Source of the DNA: Roseovarius gaetbuli
Lineage (GTDB): Bacteria; Pseudomonadota; Alphaproteobacteria; Rhodobacterales; Rhodobacteraceae
Direction of reading: 5' to 3'
Assembly (NCBI RefSeq): GCF_900172365.1
Contig: NZ_FWFJ01000025.1
Coordinates: 1-59,487, forward strand
DNA length: 59,487 nucleotides
Shown: positions 1-8,481 of the stretch, one piece after another
Position numbering within the stretch: the first letter of the stretch is position 1
How the letters are laid out: each line of letters opens with the position of its first letter
Program-made: the position numbers and the translations under genes
Notes under the pieces: model-generated
The model's database searches: none
Seen by the model: only the letters and a program-made list of their open reading frames with translations
Told to the model about the DNA's origin: nothing

Positions 1-129
1 CCCGGTGACAACCTGAAGTTCACCGTCGAACTGATCGCCCCGATCGCCATGGAAGACGGCCTCCGCTTCGCCATCCGCGAAGGCGGCCGTACCGTCGGCG
101 CCGGCGTCGTCTCCAAAATCATCGAGTAA
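1..129 (+). CDS. tuf: Elongation factor Tu, C-terminal end (partial)
   Basis: The window opens inside a frame encoding the last 42 residues of EF-Tu, the GTPase that brings aminoacyl-tRNA to the ribosomal A site. The visible part is the end of beta-barrel domain 3, with the characteristic stretch [10 protein letters not shown] and the C-terminus VVSKIIE before TAA. It lies upstream of rpsJ in the same orientation, the usual tuf-S10 arrangement. The 5' part lies outside the window. Confidence 0.95.
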   Translation, partial: PGDNLKFTVELIAPIAMEDGLRFAIREGGRTVGAGVVSKIIE

Positions 130-149
130 CAACCTATTAAGGGTTCGAA

Positions 150-178
150 GAGGAAGGCCGGGTGGTCCGGCCTTCCTC
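150..178 (+). terminator. Hairpin between tuf and rpsJ
   Basis: A perfect 12-bp stem (GAGGAAGGCCGG paired with its complement) closes a 5-nt loop in the 81-bp gap between tuf and rpsJ. There is no T-run, so it is more likely an attenuator or processing hairpin than a strong intrinsic terminator. Confidence 0.55.
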
Positions 179-210
179 CTATCAACTCCAACGCCGCGAA
201 AGGCTAACCA

Positions 211-519
211 ATGCAAAGCCAAAATATTCGCATTCGGCTGAAGGCATTTGACTACCGCGTACTGGATGCCAGCACGCAGGAAATCGTCAATACCGCCAAA
301 CGGACCGGTGCCGAGGTTCGTGGGCCTATCCCGCTGCCGAACAAAATTGAAAAGTTCACAGTTCTGCGTAGTCCCCACGTGAATAAGAAATCGCGCGATC
401 AGTTTGAGATCCGGACGCACAAGCGTCTTCTCGACATCGTTGACCCGACGCCCCAAACGGTAGACGCGCTGATGAAGCTCGATCTTGCCGCCGGCGTTGA
501 CGTCCAGATTTCGGTTTAA
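211..519 (+). CDS. rpsJ: 30S ribosomal protein S10 (NusE)
   Basis: The 102-residue product has the normal S10 length. S10 is a small-subunit head protein that, as NusE, also links RNA polymerase to the ribosome in antitermination. Recognisable features are the start [19 protein letters not shown], the loop [21 protein letters not shown] and the RTHKRLLDI segment. An AAAGG site lies just before the ATG. It is the first gene of the S10 module, 12 nt ahead of rplC, so the two are probably translated from one message. Confidence 0.98.
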   Translation: MQSQNIRIRLKAFDYRVLDASTQEIVNTAKRTGAEVRGPIPLPNKIEKFTVLRSPHVNKKSRDQFEIRTHKRLLDIVDPTPQTVDALMKLDLAAGVDVQISV

Positions 520-531
520 GGAGGGCTACTG

Positions 532-1374
532 ATGTTGCGCTCTGGTGTAATCGCAAAAAAAGTCGGCATGACCCGGCTTTTCATGGAAGACGGCAAGCAG
601 ATTCCTGTGACCGTTCTTCAACTCGACAAACTTCAGGTTGTTGCTCAGCGCACAGCCGAGTTGAACGGCTATACCGCTGTTCAGCTTGGTGCTGGCACCG
701 CCAAGGTCAAACGCACAAGCCAGGCCATGCGTGGCCACTTTGCTGCGGCCAAGGTTGAACCCAAGCGCAAGATCGCGGAATTCCGCGTTGCGCCGGAGAA
801 CCTGATCAACGTGGGCGAAGAGATCACTGCTGACCATTACTTTGAAGGTCAGTTCGTGGACGTCTCTGGCACCTCGATTGGTAAAGGCTTCCAGGGTGCC
901 ATGAAGCGGCACAACTTTGGTGGTCTGCGCGCGTCGCACGGTGTGTCTGTGAGCCACCGTTCGCACGGTTCGACCGGTCAGTGTCAGGATCCGGGCAAGG
1001 TTTTCAAAGGCAAGAAGATGGCTGGTCACATGGGTTCTGCCCGCGTCACCACGCAAAACCTTCAGGTCATCAAAACCGACGCCGATCGTGGTCTGATCAT
1101 GATCAAAGGCGCCGTTCCCGGCTCCAAAGGTGGTTGGGTGACGATCAAGGATGCGGTCAAAAAGCCGTTCCCCGAGAACGCGATCCTGCCCGCCGCTCTG
1201 AAATCGGCTGCTGAAGAAGCTGCTAAAGCTGCTGAAGAGGCTGCCGCACAGGCCGCCGCCGAAGCAGAAGCAGCCGCAAAGGCCGCCGCTGAAGAAGCTG
1301 CCGCCGCGGAAGAAGCAGCCCTGAAGTCGGCTGAGGCCGAAATTCAGGCTGAGAAGAAGGAAGGCGAAGAATGA
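532..1374 (+). CDS. rplC: 50S ribosomal protein L3 with long Ala/Glu-rich tail
   Basis: Residues 1-220 form L3, an early assembly protein that binds 23S rRNA near the peptidyl-transferase centre. The loop with [20 protein letters not shown] holds Q150, at the position of the glutamine methylated by PrmB in E. coli. The remaining 60 residues (221-280) consist almost only of Ala, Glu and Lys and should form a charged helix; L3 is usually about 210 residues. AAGGAGG precedes the ATG, and the gene overlaps rplD by 4 nt (ATGA). The tail looks like coding sequence in frame, not an artefact. Confidence 0.97.
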   Translation: MLRSGVIAKKVGMTRLFMEDGKQIPVTVLQLDKLQVVAQRTAELNGYTAVQLGAGTAKVKRTSQAMRGHFAAAKVEPKRKIAEFRVAPENLINVGEEITADHYFEGQFVDVSGTSIGKGFQGAMKRHNFGGLRASHGVSVSHRSHGSTGQCQDPGKVFKGKKMAGHMGSARVTTQNLQVIKTDADRGLIMIKGAVPGSKGGWVTIKDAVKKPFPENAILPAALKSAAEEAAKAAEEAAAQAAAEAEAAAKAAAEEAAAAEEAALKSAEAEIQAEKKEGEE

Positions 1375-1988
1375 AACTCGACGTCATCAAACTGGACGGC
1401 GGCAAAGCTGGCTCGGTCGATCTGGGCGAAGACATCTTCGGCCTGGAACCGCGCGCAGACATTCTGCAGCGTGTCGTCCGCTGGCAGCGCAACAAGGCGC
1501 AGGCCGGTACTCACAAGGTGAAAACCCGGTCCGAGGTCAGCTATTCGACCAAGAAGATCTATCGCCAAAAAGGCACCGGTGGCGCCCGCCACGGCGCCCG
1601 CTCGGCACCGATCTTCCGCAAGGGTGGTATCTACAAGGGCCCGACGCCCCGTAGCCACGCCCATGACCTGCCGAAAAAGGTCCGCGCGCTTGGTCTCAAG
1701 CATGCTCTGTCTGCCAAAATGGCAGCGGGCGAGCTGGTGATCATCGATATCGCAGATTCGACCGGCAAGACCGCTGCTCTGGCCAAACAGGTTCGTGACC
1801 TTGGCTGGAAGCGCACGCTGATCATCGACGGGGCCGAAGTGAACGCCGAGTTCGCCAAGGCCGCCCGCAACATCGAGGGTCTCGATGTGCTGCCGTCGAT
1901 GGGCGCAAACGTCTATGACATCCTCAAGCGTGACACTCTCGTGCTCACCAAAGCGGGTGTCGAAGCACTGGAGGCTCGTCTGAAATGA
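1371..1988 (+). CDS. rplD: 50S ribosomal protein L4
   Basis: This encodes a 205-residue L4 (uL4), whose extended loop reaches the exit tunnel. The loop is visible as [21 protein letters not shown] around residues 65-85. In enterobacteria L4 also represses the S10 operon; whether this holds here cannot be seen. The start overlaps the stop of rplC (ATGA) and the stop overlaps the start of rplW, indicating tight translational coupling. Confidence 0.98.
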   Translation: MKLDVIKLDGGKAGSVDLGEDIFGLEPRADILQRVVRWQRNKAQAGTHKVKTRSEVSYSTKKIYRQKGTGGARHGARSAPIFRKGGIYKGPTPRSHAHDLPKKVRALGLKHALSAKMAAGELVIIDIADSTGKTAALAKQVRDLGWKRTLIIDGAEVNAEFAKAARNIEGLDVLPSMGANVYDILKRDTLVLTKAGVEALEARLK

Positions 1989-2281
1989 GCGCGAAACCGC
2001 AACATTACGATGTGATCCGCAAGCCGATCATCACCGAAAAGGCCACCATGGCCTCTGAAAACGGTGCTGTGGTGTTTGAGGTGGCAATCGACGCCAACAA
2101 ACCCCAGATCAAAGAGGCCGTCGAGGCGCTCTTTGGTGTCAAGGTCAAGGCGGTCAACACCACCATCACCAAGGGCAAAGCCAAACGTTTCCGGGGCCAG
2201 CTTGGTCGCCGTAACGACGTTAAAAAGGCTTATGTGACCCTGGTTGAGGGCAACACAATCGACGTGACCACAGGTCTCTGA
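1985..2281 (+). CDS. rplW: 50S ribosomal protein L23
   Basis: The 98-residue protein matches L23 (uL23), which lines the tunnel exit and docks SRP and trigger factor. Visible features are [11 protein letters not shown] near the N-terminus and [25 protein letters not shown] near the C-terminus. It overlaps rplD by 4 nt. It is the last gene of the first S10 module: a terminator and a gene on the opposite strand follow, instead of rplB directly. Confidence 0.98.
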   Translation: MSAKPQHYDVIRKPIITEKATMASENGAVVFEVAIDANKPQIKEAVEALFGVKVKAVNTTITKGKAKRFRGQLGRRNDVKKAYVTLVEGNTIDVTTGL

Positions 2282-2285
2282 TCGG

Positions 2286-2310
2286 ATGGTGGGGTTACAC
2301 CCGCCCTACG
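2286..2310. repeat. REP-like palindromic repeat, copy A
   Basis: This is a diverged copy of the short repeat with core GTGGGT-loop-ACCCACCCTAC (here GTGGGGTTACACCCGCCCTAC). It begins 5 nt after the rplW stop codon. Other copies lie at 5743, 6507, 10990 and 16609. Confidence 0.6.
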
Positions 2311-2323
2311 GTATCAAGATTTT

Positions 2324-2356
2324 AACCCCGGCTGCCGAAAGGTGGCCGGGGTTTTT
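2324..2356. terminator. Intrinsic terminator between rplW and the phasin gene
   Basis: The stem AACCCCGGC pairs with GCCGGGGTT and is followed by a T-run on the + strand; the preceding AT-rich bases give a short U-run on the - strand. It lies between two convergent genes and can serve both, ending the first S10 module. Confidence 0.8.
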
Positions 2357-2390
2357 CATTGAGTTGCCGCACGCCGCCCTGCGATTGTGC

Positions 2391-2744
2391 TCAGAGCGGG
2401 ACGTCATCGTAAGCGCGGGACATTTTGGAGGTGGCTTCCTTCAGGCTCTCGCCTGCCGCGTCGTTCATGATATCGAACAGGCGATGCGCCTCGGCGGTGT
2501 ACTGTTCGATTGCCTTGCGGAAGAGTTCGGATTGCAGTTGTACCACTTCAACCGGCTTCTTGCAGCGCAACAATGCCTGCTGGCCTTCAAGGTCTTCCTG
2601 AAGCCGCTCAGAAACGAAACGCGTGCTTTCGGCCATGATATCAAGCCAGAGCTTGGACGCCACCGGGTGCCCCGCGATCATGGCGGCGGAGAACGCAGAG
2701 ACATCGGGGTTCCCAGTGTCGGATTTCTTAGTAGATTTGGTCAT
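2391..2744 (-). CDS. Phasin family protein
   Basis: The 117-residue product resembles phasins, the small helical proteins that coat polyhydroxyalkanoate granules. The family pattern is clear in the middle: FVSERLQEDLEGQQALLRCK at about residues 43-62, followed by VQLQSELFRKAIEQYTAEA. The sequence is predicted almost fully helical with no signal peptide. The gene lies antisense between rplW and rplB, interrupting the usual S10 order, and shares a terminator with rplW. A role in PHA storage is inferred from family only; no other PHA genes are in the window. Confidence 0.82.
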   Translation of the reverse strand: MTKSTKKSDTGNPDVSAFSAAMIAGHPVASKLWLDIMAESTRFVSERLQEDLEGQQALLRCKKPVEVVQLQSELFRKAIEQYTAEAHRLFDIMNDAAGESLKEATSKMSRAYDDVPL

Positions 2745-2913
2745 TTTCTTCCCTTTTCCTGAGTTATCGCGAACCGTAGGCGCGACGCGCGCGCGGCCCA
2801 GATCGCGATCCTTGCAAGGCGCATTCTAGGCTGGATTCGCCGCCGATGAATTGATCTGTGTCGTGTGGCGGGAAATCGGGCGGTTGCCCTTGGCGTTTTC
2901 GCGCCCCACCCCC

Positions 2914-2942
2914 TTGACCGCAAAGGCCCGCTCCCCTATCAG
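2914..2942 (+). promoter_or_regulatory. Putative sigma-70 promoter of rplB module
   Basis: TTGACC and TATCAG are separated by 17 nt. The flanks CCCTTG... and ...CTCCCCTAT.AGACCCC closely resemble those of the promoter in front of rpmC (6546-6574). It gives a predicted start near 2949. Confidence 0.7.
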
Positions 2943-2956
2943 ACCCCATCGGCAAG

Positions 2957-2976
2957 GCCCCGGATTCGTCCGGGGC
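2957..2976 (+). promoter_or_regulatory. UUCG-tetraloop hairpin in rplB leader
   Basis: An 8-bp perfect stem, GCCCCGGA with TCCGGGGC, is closed by the very stable loop TTCG. It would begin about 8 nt after the predicted transcription start. It may protect the 5' end or act in leader control; function unknown. Confidence 0.5.
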
Positions 2977-3097
2977 TTCGCCTTTGTTCGCAAGAGCAAT
3001 CCAACCGGGGACCTTTGGGGCCCTAAACCTTGCCACCTTCGGGGGGCTACAACAGCGGCGGGTCTGACCTGCTGCAAGAAAACGGAAGACAGAAAGC

Positions 3098-3940
3098 ATG
3101 GCACTTAAGTCGTATAAGCCGACGACGCCGGGCCAGCGTGGGCTGGTGCTGATCGACCGTTCGGAACTTTGGAAAGGTCGTCCCGTCAAATCTCTCACTG
3201 AGGGTTTGTCGAAACATGGCGGTCGGAACAACACCGGACGGATCACGATGCGTCGCAAAGGCGGCGGGGCAAAACGCCTTTACCGGATCGTTGATTTCAG
3301 ACGGAACAAATTCGATGTGGCGGCCACCGTCGAGCGGATCGAATATGACCCGAACCGGACCGCGTTCATCGCGCTGATCAAATATGAAGATGGCGAGCAG
3401 GCCTATATCCTGGCCCCCCAGCGTCTTGCTGTGGGTGACAAGGTTCTGGCCGGCGCCAAGGTCGACATCAAGCCGGGCAACGCAATGCCGTTCTCGGGCA
3501 TGCCGATCGGTACGATCATCCACAATATCGAGCTTAAGCCCGGTAAAGGTGGTCAGATCGCACGCGCCGCAGGCACCTATGCCCAGTTCGTGGGTCGTGA
3601 TGGTGGCTACGCTCAGATCCGTCTGAGCTCGGGCGAACTTCGCCTGGTGCGTCAGGAGTGCATGGCCACCGTTGGTGCCGTCAGCAACCCCGACAACAGC
3701 AACCAGAACTACGGTAAAGCGGGCCGCATGCGTCACAAGGGCATTCGCCCGTCTGTGCGTGGTGTGGTTATGAACCCCATCGACCACCCGCATGGTGGTG
3801 GTGAAGGTCGTACATCGGGTGGTCGTCACCCTGTTACGCCCTGGGGTAAGCCCACAAAAGGTGCTCGTACCCGGAACAAGAACAAAGCGTCGCAAAAGCT
3901 TATTATCCGCTCGCGTCACGCCAAGAAGAAGGGACGTTAA
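3098..3940 (+). CDS. rplB: 50S ribosomal protein L2
   Basis: The 280-residue product is a full-length L2 (uL2), a 23S rRNA-binding protein needed for subunit joining and peptidyl transfer. Diagnostic segments are the N-terminal [16 protein letters not shown] and the conserved [18 protein letters not shown] near residues 225-245. Upstream lies a dedicated promoter and 150-nt leader rather than rplW, so it heads the second S10 module. The spacing to rpsS is 3 nt. Confidence 0.98.
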   Translation: MALKSYKPTTPGQRGLVLIDRSELWKGRPVKSLTEGLSKHGGRNNTGRITMRRKGGGAKRLYRIVDFRRNKFDVAATVERIEYDPNRTAFIALIKYEDGEQAYILAPQRLAVGDKVLAGAKVDIKPGNAMPFSGMPIGTIIHNIELKPGKGGQIARAAGTYAQFVGRDGGYAQIRLSSGELRLVRQECMATVGAVSNPDNSNQNYGKAGRMRHKGIRPSVRGVVMNPIDHPHGGGEGRTSGGRHPVTPWGKPTKGARTRNKNKASQKLIIRSRHAKKKGR

Positions 3941-3943
3941 TCT

Positions 3944-4222
3944 ATGTCTCGCTCTGTATGGAAAGGCCCTTTTGTCGATGCCTACGTGCTTAAGAAAGCC
4001 GAAGCATCGCGCGAATCCGGGCGCAACGAAGTTATCAAGATCTGGTCGCGCCGCTCGACGATCCTGCCCCAGTTTGTGGGCTTGACGTTTGGTGTCTACA
4101 ACGGCCGCAAACATATCCCAGTCAACGTCACAGAAGACATGATCGGTCAGAAGTTTGGTGAATATTCGCCGACTCGTACCTATTACGGTCACGCTGCTGA
4201 CAAAAAAGCGAAGCGGAAGTAA
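3944..4222 (+). CDS. rpsS: 30S ribosomal protein S19
   Basis: The 92-residue protein is S19, which contacts the A-site finger in the 30S head. [12 protein letters not shown] at the start and [13 protein letters not shown] in the middle are typical. It follows rplB by 3 nt and precedes rplV by 3 nt, in canonical order. Confidence 0.98.
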   Translation: MSRSVWKGPFVDAYVLKKAEASRESGRNEVIKIWSRRSTILPQFVGLTFGVYNGRKHIPVNVTEDMIGQKFGEYSPTRTYYGHAADKKAKRK

Positions 4223-4225
4223 GTC

Positions 4226-4606
4226 ATGGGCAAGGAAAAGAACCCCCGCCGCGTGGCAGACAACGAAGCAATGGCAAAACTGCGCATGCTTCGCACCAGC
4301 CCGCAAAAACTCAACCTTGTTGCTGCGATGATCCGCGGTAAGAAGGTCGACAAAGCGCTGAACGATCTGACCTTCAGCAACAAGCGTATCGCCGCAGACG
4401 TCAAGAAATGCCTGCAATCCGCGATCGCCAATGCTGAAAACAACCACAATCTCGATGTGGATGGTCTTGTCGTTGCCGAAGCTTACGTCGGTAAGAACCT
4501 TGTGATGAAACGCGGTCGTCCGCGGGCTCGTGGCCGGTTTGGCGCTCTGCGCAAGCCGTTCTCGGAACTGACAATTAAGGTTCGTGAAATTGAGGAGCAA
4601 GCCTAA
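4226..4606 (+). CDS. rplV: 50S ribosomal protein L22
   Basis: The product has 126 residues and is L22, whose beta-hairpin lines the exit tunnel and is a site of macrolide-resistance changes in other bacteria. The hairpin corresponds to [20 protein letters not shown] near residues 92-112. The last base of its stop codon is the first base of the rpsC start codon, so the two are coupled. Confidence 0.97.
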   Translation: MGKEKNPRRVADNEAMAKLRMLRTSPQKLNLVAAMIRGKKVDKALNDLTFSNKRIAADVKKCLQSAIANAENNHNLDVDGLVVAEAYVGKNLVMKRGRPRARGRFGALRKPFSELTIKVREIEEQA

Positions 4607-5313
4607 TGGGTAACAAAGTCAATCCGATTGGCATGCGCCTTCAGGTCAACCGCACCTGGGACAGCCGCTGGTACGCCGACACCAAGGATTATGGCAATCT
4701 TCTGCTTGAAGATATCGCCATGCGCAAATTCATTGGCAAAGAGTGCAAGCAAGCCGGTATCAGCCGCGTGATCATCGAGCGTCCGCACAAGAAGTGCCGC
4801 GTTACGATCCACACTGCACGTCCGGGTGTGATCATCGGCAAAAAAGGCGCCGATATCGAAGGTCTGCGCAAGAAGCTGGCGGCGATGACCGACAGCGAGC
4901 TGCACCTGAACATCGTCGAGGTCCGCAAGCCGGAGCTTGACGCGGCTCTGGTCGGCGAAAGCATCGCGCAGCAGCTTGAGCGTCGTGTGTCCTTCCGTCG
5001 CGCCATGAAGCGCGCCGTGCAGAACGCAATGCGCATGGGTGCCCTTGGTATCCGGGTCAACGTCGCGGGCCGCCTTGGTGGCGCCGAGATCGCCCGTACC
5101 GAATGGTACCGCGAAGGTCGTGTGCCCCTGCACACCCTGCGCGCCGACATCGATTATGCACCTTATGAGGCGCTGACGCCTTATGGCATCATCGGTATCA
5201 AGGTCTGGATCTTCAAGGGTGAGATCATGGAACATGATCCCGCGGCACGTGACCGCAAAGCCCAGGAACTCCAGGATGGTCCCGCGCCCCGTGGCGCCGG
5301 CGGCCGCCGTTAA
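4606..5313 (+). CDS. rpsC: 30S ribosomal protein S3
   Basis: The product has 235 residues and is S3, part of the mRNA entry tunnel and helicase. The KH domain is shown by [20 protein letters not shown] (about residues 67-86), and the C-terminal domain by [20 protein letters not shown]. It is co-translated with rplV and precedes rplP by 13 nt with the SD AAGGAGG. Confidence 0.98.
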   Translation: MGNKVNPIGMRLQVNRTWDSRWYADTKDYGNLLLEDIAMRKFIGKECKQAGISRVIIERPHKKCRVTIHTARPGVIIGKKGADIEGLRKKLAAMTDSELHLNIVEVRKPELDAALVGESIAQQLERRVSFRRAMKRAVQNAMRMGALGIRVNVAGRLGGAEIARTEWYREGRVPLHTLRADIDYAPYEALTPYGIIGIKVWIFKGEIMEHDPAARDRKAQELQDGPAPRGAGGRR

Positions 5314-5326
5314 GGAGGAATGACAG

Positions 5327-5740
5327 ATGCTACAACCAAAGCGCAGCAAATTCCGTAAGATGCACAAAGGCCGGATCAAGGGAGAAGCCAAAGGCGGCTC
5401 CGATCTGAACTTTGGGACTTACGGCCTTAAAGCGACCCAGCCCGAGCGTGTGACTGCACGTCAGATCGAAGCTGCTCGTCGTGCCATGACACGTCACATG
5501 AAACGTCAGGGCCGGGTCTGGATCCGGATTTTCCCGGACCTTCCCGTGACCAGCAAGCCCACCGAAGTTCGGATGGGTAAAGGTAAAGGTTCAGTTGATT
5601 TCTGGGCCGCCAAGGTCAAGCCGGGCCGGATCATGTTCGAGATCGACGGCGTGTCCGAGGCCATCGCATTCGAGGCCCTGCGCCTTGCCGCGATGAAATT
5701 GCCGATCAAGACTCGTGTCGTGGTTCGCGAAGACTGGTAA
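5327..5740 (+). CDS. rplP: 50S ribosomal protein L16
   Basis: L16 (137 residues) binds near the A site and completes the large subunit. [16 protein letters not shown] and [13 protein letters not shown] are diagnostic. R82, in VRMGKGKG, aligns with Arg81 of E. coli L16, which is hydroxylated there by the 2OG oxygenase YcfD/RoxA. In most bacteria rpmC follows directly; here a strong terminator and a 2OG-Fe(II) oxygenase gene intervene. Confidence 0.98.
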   Translation: MLQPKRSKFRKMHKGRIKGEAKGGSDLNFGTYGLKATQPERVTARQIEAARRAMTRHMKRQGRVWIRIFPDLPVTSKPTEVRMGKGKGSVDFWAAKVKPGRIMFEIDGVSEAIAFEALRLAAMKLPIKTRVVVREDW

Positions 5741-5742
5741 GC

Positions 5743-5764
5743 GCGTGGGTTTTACCCACCCTAC
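5743..5764. repeat. REP-like palindromic repeat, copy B
   Basis: The sequence is CGTGGGT-TTT-ACCCACCCTAC, starting 2 nt after the rplP stop. It is nearly identical and in the same orientation to copy C, and the two bracket the 2OG oxygenase gene. Confidence 0.7.
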
Positions 5765-5775
5765 ATGAAATCGAG

Positions 5776-5808
5776 AAGCCCCTGCCAAGCGATTGGTGGG
5801 GGCTTTTT
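5776..5808 (+). terminator. Intrinsic terminator after rplP
   Basis: AAGCCCCTGCCA pairs with TGGTGGGGGCTT (two G-U/T-G wobbles) around a 6-nt loop and runs into TTTTT. It should end the rplB-rplP module ahead of the oxygenase gene. Confidence 0.85.
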
Positions 5809-5865
5809 GTTGTGAGCGGCTCAAGCCCTCTCGCCACGCGGGGGGCGTTGGTTTAAGACGGGGAC

Positions 5866-6486
5866 ATGACAAAGATATCCTCACTTTTCGTGACCCGCCT
5901 CTATCATGCTGCCCTGTCCGAGCAGGGCAAACCCATTGATGCCGCCGAGCTTGAAACCTCGTGTTATTCCATCGCCGAGGATGACGAGGCGGGCCAGGAG
6001 TGGTGCGAGGAGAACGGCTATCCCGGCTATACCTCTTACGCCTCGCTCACCGATCTTGGCTGGCGGTTCCCGATCTTCAAGGATCTGGTCAAGGTGCTCA
6101 ACAAGCATGTCGCCGCCTTTGCCAAGGATCTGGAATTTGATCTCGACGACAAGAAGCTCAAGCTCGAGGACATCTGGATCAACATCCTGCCCGAAGGCGG
6201 AACGCATTCTAGCCACATCCACCCGCATTCCGTCATCAGCGGCACCACCTATGTGGCGATGCCCGATGGTGCAAGCGCGCTCAAACTCGAAGACCCCAGA
6301 TCGGCGATGATGATGGCCGCGCCGGCGCGCCGCAAAGACGCACGCGAAGAGTTGAAGACCTTCATCTATGCCAAACCCGCCGTCGGGGATGTCCTGCTCT
6401 GGGAAAGCTGGCTGCGCCATGAGGTGCCGATGAACATGAGTGAAGAAGACCGGATTTCGGTGAGTTTCAATTACAGTTGGGGCTGA
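5866..6486 (+). CDS. Putative 2OG-Fe(II) oxygenase (TIGR02466-like)
   Basis: The 206-residue protein resembles the TIGR02466 family of predicted 2-oxoglutarate/Fe(II) oxygenases. Likely iron ligands lie in HSSHIHPHSVISGTTYV (H117, H119 or H121) and in WLRHEVP (H185). R196 in DRISVSFNY fits the 2-oxoglutarate anchor. A classic HxD triad is not obvious, so the ligand assignment is tentative. No signal peptide is present. The gene stands between rplP and rpmC, bracketed by two REP-like repeats and preceded by a terminator. No weaker family assignment fits better; the substrate is unknown, although a ribosomal protein is plausible. Confidence 0.8.
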   Translation: MTKISSLFVTRLYHAALSEQGKPIDAAELETSCYSIAEDDEAGQEWCEENGYPGYTSYASLTDLGWRFPIFKDLVKVLNKHVAAFAKDLEFDLDDKKLKLEDIWINILPEGGTHSSHIHPHSVISGTTYVAMPDGASALKLEDPRSAMMMAAPARRKDAREELKTFIYAKPAVGDVLLWESWLRHEVPMNMSEEDRISVSFNYSWG

Positions 6487-6506
6487 GTGCGGCGGGGCGG
6501 AGACGC

Positions 6507-6530
6507 GCGTGGGTTTCACCCACCCTACGC
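6507..6530. repeat. REP-like palindromic repeat, copy C
   Basis: GCGTGGGT-TTC-ACCCACCCTACGC lies 20 nt after the oxygenase stop. It is the direct-repeat partner of copy B. Confidence 0.7.
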
Positions 6531-6545
6531 AAACAAACTTATCCC

Positions 6546-6574
6546 TTGCCCTCTAGCGTCACCTCCCCTATAGA
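6546..6574 (+). promoter_or_regulatory. Putative sigma-70 promoter of rpmC module
   Basis: TTGCCC and TATAGA are 17 nt apart, with a C-rich run just before the -10 and ACCCCC just after it, as at the rplB promoter. The leader to the rpmC ATG is about 115 nt. Confidence 0.75.
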
Positions 6575-6696
6575 CCCCCAATCCACGATGACCCGGACCT
6601 CTGGGGATTCGTGTGTTTGCAATTCATCCACCAGGTTTCAGGTCACCCTGTAAGAACCGACAGGGGCCGGCTGGTGTTTTGAGAAAGGAAAAGAGC

Positions 6697-6900
6697 ATGA
6701 ACGCTCAAGAGCTACGTGATAAGACACCCGATCAGCTCCGCGAAGAGCTGACCAGCCTGAAGAAAGCGCAATTCAACCTGCGTTTCCAGGCCGCGACCGG
6801 CCAGTTGGAAAACCCCGCACAGATGCGCGTTGCCCGTCGCAACGCCGCTCGCGTGTTGACCATCCTGAACGAAAAAGCCGCTAACGCGGCCACAGAATAA
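6697..6900 (+). CDS. rpmC: 50S ribosomal protein L29
   Basis: The ATG at 6697 was chosen because GAGAAAGGAAA precedes it and the product (67 residues, starting [18 protein letters not shown]) has normal L29 length; a longer frame from 6613 would read through the leader. L29 sits at the tunnel exit and helps bind trigger factor. The helix with [19 protein letters not shown] is typical. It heads the spc-type module, 15 nt before rpsQ. Confidence 0.96.
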   Translation: MNAQELRDKTPDQLREELTSLKKAQFNLRFQAATGQLENPAQMRVARRNAARVLTILNEKAANAATE

Positions 6901-6915
6901 TAGGGAGCCTCTCAG

Positions 6916-7146
6916 ATGCCCAAACGTATCCTGACTGGCACCGTGACCAGCGACGCAAACGAACAAACCATCACCGTGTCGGTTGAACGCCGTTTCAAGC
7001 ACCCGGTTCTGGCAAAAACGATCCGTAAGTCCAAAAAGTACCGGGCTCACGATGAAAAGAACGCTTTCAAGGTCGGCGATTCCGTACGCATCATCGAATG
7101 TGCGCCGCGCTCGAAAACGAAACGTTGGGAGGTGCTTGAGGCGTAA
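6916..7146 (+). CDS. rpsQ: 30S ribosomal protein S17
   Basis: The 76-residue protein is S17, an early 16S rRNA-binding OB-fold protein. [19 protein letters not shown] at the start and [18 protein letters not shown] in the middle identify it. It follows rpmC by 15 nt. The 78-nt gap to rplN has no clear promoter. Confidence 0.97.
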   Translation: MPKRILTGTVTSDANEQTITVSVERRFKHPVLAKTIRKSKKYRAHDEKNAFKVGDSVRIIECAPRSKTKRWEVLEA

Positions 7147-7224
7147 GCCTCTGGCCCTTTTCGGCATAATCGAAACCCTGGGGATCAGGCACTGCATCGC
7201 CCCCCATAGGTCGGGAGAAACCAA

Positions 7225-7593
7225 ATGATCCAGATGCAAACCAACCTGGATGTTGCTGACAACTCCGGCGCTCGCCGAGTTCAGTGCATCAAGGTTCTGG
7301 GTGGTTCCAAGCGTAAGTACGCTAGCGTTGGCGACATCATTGTCGTCTCCGTCAAGGAAGCCATTCCGCGTGGTCGCGTTAAAAAGGGTGACGTCCGCAA
7401 GGCCGTCGTCGTACGCACCGCCAAGGAAGTTCGTCGTGATGACGGCACCGCAATCAAGTTCGACCGCAACGCCGCCGTGATCCTGAACAACGCAGGTGAG
7501 CCGGTCGGTACCCGTATCTTCGGGCCGGTTGTTCGCGAGCTGCGCTCCAAGAACTTCATGAAAATCATCTCGCTCGCGCCGGAGGTGCTGTAA
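7225..7593 (+). CDS. rplN: 50S ribosomal protein L14
   Basis: The 122-residue L14 forms intersubunit bridges and is the target of the silencing factor Rsf[18 protein letters not shown] and the C-terminal [12 protein letters not shown] are diagnostic. A GGGAGAAA site precedes the ATG; rplX follows after 1 nt. Confidence 0.98.
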   Translation: MIQMQTNLDVADNSGARRVQCIKVLGGSKRKYASVGDIIVVSVKEAIPRGRVKKGDVRKAVVVRTAKEVRRDDGTAIKFDRNAAVILNNAGEPVGTRIFGPVVRELRSKNFMKIISLAPEVL

Positions 7594-7594
7594 G

Positions 7595-7906
7595 ATGGCT
7601 GCTAAACTGAAAAAAGGCGACACCGTTGTCGTTCTGGCTGGCAAAGACAAAGGCCAGAAGGGCACGATCACCACTGTTGACCCCAAGGCCGGCAAAGCCG
7701 TCGTTGATGGTGTTAACATGGCCATCCGCCACACCCGTCAAAGCCAGACCAGCCAAGGTGGTCGCGTCCCGAAAGCGATGCCGATCGACGTGAGCAACCT
7801 GGCTCTTCTTGACAAAAACGGCAAACCGACCCGCGTTGGCTTCAAGATCGAAGGCGACAAGAAGGTACGTTTTGCCAAGACCACGGGGGACGTGATCGAT
7901 GCTTGA
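7595..7906 (+). CDS. rplX: 50S ribosomal protein L24
   Basis: The 103-residue protein is L24, an assembly initiator with an N-terminal KOW motif ([20 protein letters not shown], residues 6-25). It starts 1 nt after rplN and overlaps the start of rplE by 8 nt, a sign of coupled translation. Confidence 0.98.
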   Translation: MAAKLKKGDTVVVLAGKDKGQKGTITTVDPKAGKAVVDGVNMAIRHTRQSQTSQGGRVPKAMPIDVSNLALLDKNGKPTRVGFKIEGDKKVRFAKTTGDVIDA

Positions 7907-8462
7907 TACAGCAGCTTATACCCCGCGCCTCAAAACCGTTTTCCGCGACACCATCAAGCCCGCTCTGAAAGAAGAGTTCGGCTATAAGAACGACATGCAG
8001 ATCCCGCGTCTGGACAAAATCGTTCTGAACATTGGTTGCGGTGCCGAAGCGGTGCGCGATTCCAAGAAAGCCAAGTCGGCTCAGGAAGATCTTTCCACCA
8101 TCGCAGGTCAGCACGCGGTTATCACCAAAGCGCGCAACTCGATCGCGGGCTTCCGTGTTCGTGAAGACATGCCGCTTGGTGCCAAGGTAACCCTGCGCGG
8201 CGACCGGATGTTTGAATTCCTCGACCGTCTGATCACCATCGCAATGCCCCGTATCCGCGACTTTCGCGGCGTGCCGGGCAAATCTTTCGATGGCAATGGC
8301 AACTATGCCATGGGTCTCAAGGAACACATCGTCTTCCCCGAAATCAACTTCGACAAGGTCGACGAAGTTTGGGGCATGGATATCGTTATCGCAACCACGG
8401 CGAAGACCGACGCTGAAGCTAAGGCACTGTTGAAGCACTTCAACATGCCTTTCAACAGCTAA
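7899..8462 (+). CDS. rplE: 50S ribosomal protein L5
   Basis: The 187-residue protein is L5, which binds 5S rRNA and contacts P-site tRNA. Typical segments are [13 protein letters not shown] and [25 protein letters not shown]. The ATG at 7899 lies inside the end of rplX. Confidence 0.97.
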   Translation: MLDTAAYTPRLKTVFRDTIKPALKEEFGYKNDMQIPRLDKIVLNIGCGAEAVRDSKKAKSAQEDLSTIAGQHAVITKARNSIAGFRVREDMPLGAKVTLRGDRMFEFLDRLITIAMPRIRDFRGVPGKSFDGNGNYAMGLKEHIVFPEINFDKVDEVWGMDIVIATTAKTDAEAKALLKHFNMPFNS

Positions 8463-8481
8463 GCCGCGGGAGGATAGATTT

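Larger units (their letters stand above)
2745..3097. other. 353-bp intergenic region with rplB promoter and structured leader
   Basis: No gene is seen. This region separates the divergent phasin and rplB genes. It holds the rplB promoter (2914-2942), a UUCG hairpin (2957-2976) and a leader of roughly 150 nt ahead of the rplB start codon. Confidence 0.6.

Noticed and set aside
2286..2762. Plus-strand frame of 158 residues opposite the phasin gene
   Set aside because: It starts inside the repeat and is antisense to the phasin, which has clear family features.
7147..7224. Separate promoter before rplN
   Set aside because: CATAAT at 7165 has no acceptable -35 at the correct spacing; rplN is probably read from the rpmC promoter.
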